The notes under the pieces were generated by a model. The model made no database searches. It was not told where the DNA came from and was given only the letters and a program-made list of their open reading frames with translations. Shown one piece after another: positions 58,365 through 64,000 of a stretch of 64,000 bases of DNA. The DNA lies in NCBI GenBank assembly GCA_003313425.1, contig NHZP01000010.1, positions 992,001-1,056,000 on the forward strand. Direction: 5' to 3'. The position numbers and the translations under genes are program-made. Positions within the stretch are counted from its first letter, which is position 1. Each line of letters starts with the position of its first letter. The stretch comes from Pseudopyrenochaeta lycopersici (taxonomy: Eukaryota > Ascomycota > Dothideomycetes > Pleosporales > Pseudopyrenochaetaceae).

Positions 58365-59595
58365 TGTCGGAAGTAGCGAATGTGTAGCGAGTATAGGAGA
58401 GGACGGGTCTGGCCCAGTTGCCAATGATCTGAGGGAGGAGGGGGAGTTTCTGATGCGCGAGACGCACGCTCGAGCCAACTTTCGGGGGGCTGAAGGGAGC
58501 AGGGTTCCGGAATGCAGCGTAATCAATTAGTTGCTAAGAGGGGAATGGCGGGTAGAATCCAACTCTGGTGAAGACAATAGCGAAGAACAAAGTTGACGAT
58601 CGGGTCTGGAGCTGGCCGAACGGATGACGGCAATGGACCAGAGAAGAGGAGGCGTGCTGATCTCTCGCGGTATGGACGCGATATGGCCCAACCAGCAAGC
58701 CGCAAATTTGGTAGCTTAGATGCACGCGTTCAAGCGTTCCGGTAGCCGATCCATCATCTACGTGAAGCTCAACTGCTCAGCGAAGCCCGCCCAGCCTGGT
58801 TCCCAAGCACCTGTCAATGTCTGATGTTCAGTGCGACTTCTAACATAATCTTGACACTGCCGCAGAAACTGTCTCACAACGAGCGATATTTGAACCAAGT
58901 AAGGCGCTGGCTTATTGCGCTTGCTGTTGCTCACGAGTTCATGCAAAGGAAACGAATGTAACAAGCACCTGCACCGCACCGATATACCTGCGACGCGTGC
59001 TGCCCAGCTTAAATCAGCAAGCAAGAGCGCGTCATTTGGCGACACAGCAAACTCATCACCCATAGCAATAACTGCAAACGCATTGAGTCGCCTCATTGCT
59101 ACGTTAATTGGGCGTGGTTCGGTCGAGCTCCGCTTACATGCATGGCTTTGTCACCTGCTGCGACTCAGCTTGTACCTTGCGCACAACGAACCATCAGCGG
59201 CCTAAGACACGATCGCGGCTTGATAGATGCAGCAAATTTGCAGGTAAGAAGGTCAACACTCGCCAATAGACATTAGCTCTGTGTAGACCCAGGGTGAAGA
59301 CACGACAAGCATCTAGCACTTCGAGACTCCCATCTGGTTGATCAAGACGACTTAGTCATTCATACATTAACAAAATAGAAGAAGTGACCTGTCCCTCACC
59401 CGATACATGGGACCCACAACGCCAGAATACCTTTGTCCGACTTCGCCGCAAAGTCGGACACCAATGACTCTTCCAAACATACTGCAAGAGGCGTTTGATA
59501 CTATGCTTCAAAATCCAAGTCTTCTACTGAAGCCTTTCCGAAGCATGCTTCTACGGTCAATGTCTCATGTGATGCCGCAACAAAACGACCGCCTC
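58365..59595. other. Intergenic between RNR inhibitor and four-TM protein gene
   Basis: 1.2 kb. Upstream region of the RNR inhibitor plus 3' flank of the next gene. Short frames only; nothing recognised. Confidence 0.45.
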
Positions 59596-60285
59596 TTAAG
59601 AGTGCTCGCCCATCTCAACACCCTCCTTCCTCTGCTGTCTCGCAGCCCACTTATCAGCAAGCCACGTTACCATGGTCAATCCCATGCTAATGCCAAGTAG
59701 TAGGAAAACGGTGAGTGTTCCATGTAGGGCAAATTTGCTCTCCTGGCACAGGCTTCCGAACTTGCTATTACCCATGCCGCTCGGCATTTCTATATCCTGG
59801 GGAAGCGGCTGGCTCGACTTGTACTTGCAGGTCCAGGTTTGAATGGTGTCGATTTCGGGTGTGTTATTGTTAAGAATGTGCGAATAGATGACGGTCACGA
59901 GAGTCAAAAGGAGGGAAGGAAGAAGAGTCGCAAGTGACAGAAGAGCACGGAGAGTGTGTTTTTGGCGGAGGGCAAGCTAGTTTTTATCAACATCTTTTGT
60001 ACAGTCAAGTGAGTCCTGACATGGGCTTACCTGGGGAACGAAGGATGCCACGAGGAAGGCGCCACAGAGGACCACCGTCACAACGGAGCTCGCAACAAGG
60101 GCTTTCGTGCCATGTGTATCGAAATGCTGCGGCCACATTGGGAGCCACCAGGGGTTGGATGTTTGCTGCTTATTGAAGACATCGAGGGTATGTGCTGAGG
60201 TACCAAGGATGGCAACGCTGAGAGCCAAAACGAGACCAGTAATGATAGCTTGCGCCAGATGGAGGGGTGCCGGGTTGATCTTCAT
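59596..60285 (-). CDS. Four-helix integral membrane protein, function unknown
   Basis: Two exons: 60285-60031 and 59976-59596, intron 54 nt (GTAAGC donor, ACTAG acceptor); the product is 211 aa. Four hydrophobic segments are visible: AQAIITGLVLALSVAILGT (about 9-27), VASSVVTVVLCGAFLVASF (about 63-82), LATLLPSLLLTLVTVIYS (about 97-116), and TLTVFLLLGISMGLTMVTW (about 175-193). Between TM3 and TM4 lies a loop with WTCKYKS and LCQES cysteines that could form a disulphide. This layout resembles fungal MARVEL-like tetraspan proteins, but I cannot assign a family. An upstream in-frame region (to about 60387) exists; MKINPAPLHLAQ at 60285 places TM1 properly. Confidence 0.65.
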
Positions 60286-61463
60286 TTTCACTTTCTTCCT
60301 TTCCCTCTCTTTGTTAGGATGTCTTTTGGTAGGGCGATATGAAGGATCGACGAGGAACTTCGCGTGTAGGAATGTAAGGAGTGTCAACCAGGAGCACCCA
60401 ACTTGTCAAAAATAAAGGACGAACGCAATGAAACAACGAAAGGACAGCACCGAATTTAACTCAATGTTCTTTTGCCTGTAGGGGATGAGAAACACTTGAG
60501 GGGCACACCGTGCCTTTAAAACGACTTGGTCGCAGTGCGTGTTTCACGCCCACCGATTACCCATTGCACCCTTGCACCCTTGCAAGCACATCTGCGCCAG
60601 AATAGCTCTGCAAAGCAATGAAAAGAACGGTAATTTGCCTTGCCGCTGCAACGAACATTGGTACTTGGGTTGGCAGCGCCGTTGTCTGCTTTGGTGGTGG
60701 TGGTGGTGTTATTTGCAGCGCGTAAGATGCAGGTCAGTACCGTAAATAGCGATATTAGCCTGCATATCGGTTCGCGGCCTTTCCGGAAGGAACCCATTTA
60801 GCAACCCTTTGCGTTCTTTGTGGCTTACCTTTCAGCCAGTCGCTACTTGATCGTGCCGATCTCTCACAGTGTCTAGGCTCTTTTCGGAGCGAGCTACGCT
60901 CAATTGCGCTGTGAACGTTTCTGGCCCACTTTTCATGCTGTCGAATGGGAGCACGAATGGAGCCGCACGCAAAGTGCGAAACCCAGAACGCGGGGTGGGC
61001 GCTTCGAGGGATAAGGTGCAGATGATGATTTGAGAGACGTTTCGGCGCTTACAGATTGACATGGGGTGCGGTTCTGCAACGAAATGATTGGCTAGACGAT
61101 CATAAGTGATGGTGTAAGGAACCTCGAAGTCCAAGTGTACCAGGGAAGCTGCGGAAAAGCATCCTATAATCGAAATATTGATGTCTCCGTACTATTGAAC
61201 GATTGTGTTCCCGAAGGGAGTGGAGTACAGTGCATACCAGATGAAAAGCGTGGCCCCAGCGCATGAACTCGTACAAGGTTGTATACATATCAGGAACGCC
61301 TGAGCAATGCTTACCTCCCTCTGGACAATGCGATACCACCACATCCAAGAATATGGCTGGAACGACCATGGCTGGAAGGACAACACATGCCTCGTTGGCG
61401 CTACTACGGCACCATTATCCGGACTCTGAACAAACACATTGGCTGGTCAAGGAATCGTTCGCG
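60286..61463. other. Intergenic between four-TM gene and LysM gene
   Basis: 1.18 kb, promoter of the four-TM gene and 3' flank of the LysM gene. It contains a GGT-rich stretch near 60699-60713. No gene recognised. Confidence 0.45.
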
Positions 61464-62320
61464 CTACGAGAGTTGGCCTGTGAGGCCTCCAAAGCCCCAC
61501 TTCCGTCCTCCTGAACGCTGCGATGCCTTCGATTTGCCTTTCTTGGCAGCGTCTAGCGAATTCTCCTTCTCCCATTGCTCATCCGCTTTGTATGCAACAA
61601 TCGCTTGTTCTAGGTTGTAACTTGCTTGATCGAGATAGAGAAGAGCGACGTCATATCTATGTGGCACAATCAAATCAGCACTGATTGATGAATGATCTAT
61701 ATCCGATGGGCCAGCGCTTACTCGGCGACCTTGCAGCCCACCATGAACTTTCTTAGCTTCGTCTTCTTGATCTCTTCCTCTTCTCCCTCTAACGGCCGGG
61801 GACTTAGGCTGAACCCGCCTTTGTGAAACTCACCGGGTATAAGAACCGTCCTACGCGCCGCTAGCAGATGGTCTGCATACAGGTTGTTCGTTCGGCGCAG
61901 TGCATCGGCAGGCACGCCATATCGTAATGATAATGATGATATCGAGTCATTGCTTTGATCGACGAAGTGTAGGACGTCGGCCGCATCGTTGGGATCCCCC
62001 TTTTCTTTCTCAGCACGCGGCTGTATGGAATTATGTGCCGAGTATGGCGGCAGCTCGCCATCAGCTTGCTGTTCCACTGGTGGCGTGTAAGTGGGAGGTT
62101 CGCGCAGTCCCTGTGCGGGTAATGGCGATGGACCGGTAGCTATTTGACAAAAGGGACAATAGTCTGCAAAGCGAGGATTATCTGTCAAGCACCTGGCGCA
62201 TATGGCACGACCGCAGCATCCAAGACGGCGTTCGAACTGTGACGGTTTCTCAGTCTTCTCATCATATGTTGGCGGAATCGAGGAGAGGAAGGCGGCGCAG
62301 GTACAGCAAGCTTCAGACAT
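61464..62320 (-). CDS. Intracellular LysM protein with N-terminal Cys-rich zinc-finger-like domain
   Basis: Two exons: 62320-61722 and 61656-61464, intron 65 nt; the product is 263 aa. No signal peptide. The N-terminal 60 residues carry the pattern CCxC then GCCGRAICARCL and DYCPFCQ, a RING/treble-clef-like arrangement suggesting zinc binding. After a Pro-rich linker comes a LysM motif (about 117-162: VLHFVDQSNDSISSLSLRYG ... RRTVLIP). A C-terminal helical region (VGCKVAEYDVALLYLDQASY, joined across the intron) follows, with a basic tail. Cytosolic LysM proteins (LYSMD type) occur in eukaryotes and are not chitin-binding effectors. Partner and function are unknown. It is transcribed away from RPS22. 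Confidence 0.8.
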
Positions 62321-62974
62321 GATGCAAGCTAGCAAACTACACTGCTGATGAGGCTACAAAGACTAGACAATACACTCTTGGGGAAAGAAGATTGGAGGGC
62401 GAGATGCTACGTCATGACTAGTAGGAGAACGATCGCGACCGCACGTGAGTGCGCGACAACGGGCTTGGTGATTTGTGTAAGCTTTCATCGGACCAAGCCC
62501 TACATTACTCTGCGCGACTAGGGAGATATCGCCCTCGCCAACATCCAAAGTTAATCGGATGAGGGCAATGTTCGGATTTGGTGCGCTCGTACCGCAGGCG
62601 TCAGGCCAACGCAGAGAACGGTGGTCGCCAAGCCAAGCCTCGCTAGGCAAACCACGGACCACCACATCAAATTTGAGTGGCCCCCAACGCGAACTTTTCG
62701 TTCATCGCCAACACTCTACCGCTCACCACCTACACCCTAACGAGGTATGTTTGTCACAACTCCGAGTGCCCCTCAGAGAGCCAGGAGAAGCAATCGCAGC
62801 CCTCCGCAAGGATGAGTGCGACACTGCTTCTCCTCTGCGACAAGAGCTGAAGAACCCTCAAGTCGCAGTCTGAGGGCACTCTCCACGCTCTGGCATCTGG
62901 AGGCTAACCACAACTCTTGCGCAGATACCTCAGTCGCCCATCGCCATTGAGAATCTCCTTATCAAACCGCCAAA
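62321..62974. promoter_or_regulatory. Divergent promoter of LysM gene and RPS22, including RPS22 leader
   Basis: 654 bp between start codons. The right half holds an inferred 5'-UTR intron of RPS22 (62745-62924). The spliced leader would end in CAAAATGG around the ATG, a good fungal start context. Confidence 0.55.
62745..62924 (+). other. Inferred 5'-UTR intron of RPS22 with long hairpin
   Basis: A strong GTATGT donor (62745), a GCTAAC branch site (about 62902) and a GCAG acceptor (62921-62924) define a 180-nt intron ending 50 nt before the RPS22 ATG. Inside it lies an extended inverted repeat. The outer arm is 62764-62777 pairing with 62869-62881 (13 pairs, one bulge). The inner arm is 62783-62792 pairing perfectly with 62825-62834 (10 pairs), capped by a further 5-bp TCGCA/TGCGA stem. 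The splice sites are seen; use of the intron is inferred. Confidence 0.6.
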
Positions 62975-63573
62975 ATGGTCAAGACTTCCGTTCTCAACGA
63001 TTGCTTGAATGCTATCAACAACGCCGAGAAGGCTGGCAAGCGCCAGGTCCTGATCCGCCCATCCTCCAAGGTCATCGTCAAGTTCTTGACCGTTATGCAG
63101 CGCCACGGTACGTCGAGTCTTCTTTTCGCATCCACACAGGCTGCGCACACTTATCATTCGGGTTGATAACTAGGCAATGATCTCGCATTCCACACGATCT
63201 TTGCCCTTTAAGTGCCCGATATATCAAACTTCAGCGGAGAACTTACACGTCTTCGGATCCCATCCATGATGTCTGATGTTTAATTCAACGCAACATTCTA
63301 ACTCCTTGTGCAGGCTACATTGGCGAGTTCGAGGAGGTTGACGACCATCGCAATGGCAAAATCGTCATCCAGCTCAACGGCCGCATCAACAAGACCGGTG
63401 TCATCTCTCCCCGCTACAACGTTCAACTTCGCGACATGGAGAAGTGGGTTGTCAAGCTACTGCCCTCGCGTCAGTTTGGTTACATCGTCCTGACCACCTC
63501 GGCTGGTATCATGGATCACGAGGAGGCAAGGAGGAAGCACGTTGCCGGAAAGATCCTAGGTTTCTTCTACTAG
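62975..63573 (+). CDS. RPS22: 40S ribosomal protein S22 (uS8, S15a)
   Basis: Two coding exons: 62975-63107 and 63314-63573; the product is 130 aa, exactly the family length. uS8 is a core small-subunit protein binding 18S rRNA in the central domain. The sequence is nearly invariant in fungi: [20 protein letters not shown] at the start, [14 protein letters not shown] across the intron, and [11 protein letters not shown] at the end. The coding intron (206 nt) is the longest in the right part of the window apart from the first CKI1 intron and may carry a small RNA. An extra intron in the leader is likely (see separate entry). Confidence 0.97.
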
Positions 63574-64000
63574 ATTGCGCAATTGATGTACTGGGATGCA
63601 ATATACCCAACTTCCAGACAGGCAGATGTGTTTGGCTAGGTAGTCCATCATGGCAACGATAGACGAAGAAACGACACAAAAGTTCATGACATGTCACATC
63701 GTATGCATTTCATCCTGCATGTCAGTATCGTGACGGTGAAGTCCTCTTCTCTGATGCCGTATACAGCAGTTGTTCAATCACGTATATTGAAGCACGAAAG
63801 TTCCAAGATATGAACCATGTAAAAGTATTATTCTCGTATGTACAAAAGGCCAATTTCCATTGTTGACCAGAATAACCATAAGCGCCTCCATTTTTTCGTA
63901 ATCATCTATCCATCATCATCCGTAATAATAAGAGATGCATCTAGCACCGCGGGTCTGCAGATTCAACCCCCCAAACTCCTTTGCTATGAATTGTCATTGT
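63574..64000. other. 3' flank of RPS22 to window end
   Basis: 427 bp following the RPS22 stop, AT-rich toward the end. No further gene start recognised. Confidence 0.5.

Overview
The window is nuclear DNA of a filamentous ascomycete (Pezizomycotina). The genes are split by many short introns, mostly 46-80 nt, with GTAAGT or GTATGT-like donors and CTAAC/CTAAT-like branch sites. Several families are fungal: DUF3176, DUF3455, Spd1/Dif1-type RNR inhibitor, Pbs2 and Dbp6. Protein style and intron lengths suggest Dothideomycetes (perhaps Pleosporales), but that is an impression, not a demonstration. I find 23 protein-coding genes, plus one small ORF that partly duplicates the N-terminus of its neighbour. 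I see no convincing tRNA, rRNA, transposon or CRISPR array. Gene models were built by joining exons in frame at visible splice sites; all close in frame except the MFS transporter.

Layout. 1-3.6 kb (minus): a phytanoyl-CoA dioxygenase running off the left edge, preceded by a 48-codon ORF repeating its first residues, then a DUF3176 membrane protein. 3.6-5.6 kb: no firm gene. 5.6-9 kb (plus): prefoldin subunit 4 and an MFS transporter with a one-base frame mismatch at its last intron. 9.7-18.5 kb (minus): Mis12/Mtw1 kinetochore protein, LAMMER kinase, class III aminotransferase. 20.4-21.1 kb (plus): SRP19/Sec65. 23-28.2 kb (minus): secreted pepsin-like protease and DEAD-box helicase Dbp6, the latter divergent from Gpi3/PIG-A (plus, 28.6-30.3 kb). 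30.6-31.4 kb (minus): secreted DUF3455 protein. 34-36.4 kb (minus): CASP/Coy1 golgin, divergent from Vps3/TGFBRAP1 (plus, to 40.4 kb). 40.8-46.4 kb (minus): choline kinase and an auxin-efflux-carrier-like transporter, the latter divergent from Pbs2 MAPKK (plus, 47.4-49.5 kb). 50.2-55.5 kb (plus): Sec63 and a secreted Q/N-rich protein with an Ala-Glu-Gln repeat. 57.4-62.3 kb (minus): RNR inhibitor, four-helix membrane protein, and a zinc-finger/LysM protein divergent from ribosomal protein S22 (plus, 63 kb).

Most genes are conserved housekeeping functions: protein targeting (Sec65, Sec63), GPI anchors, vesicle traffic, ribosome assembly, kinetochore and stress signalling. It is not a biosynthetic cluster or a mobile island. 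The best leads are non-canonical structures: the constrained N-terminal duplication at 0.96-1.16 kb, a long hairpin inside an inferred 5'-UTR intron of RPS22, the AEQ-repeat secreted protein, and the frame break in the MFS gene.
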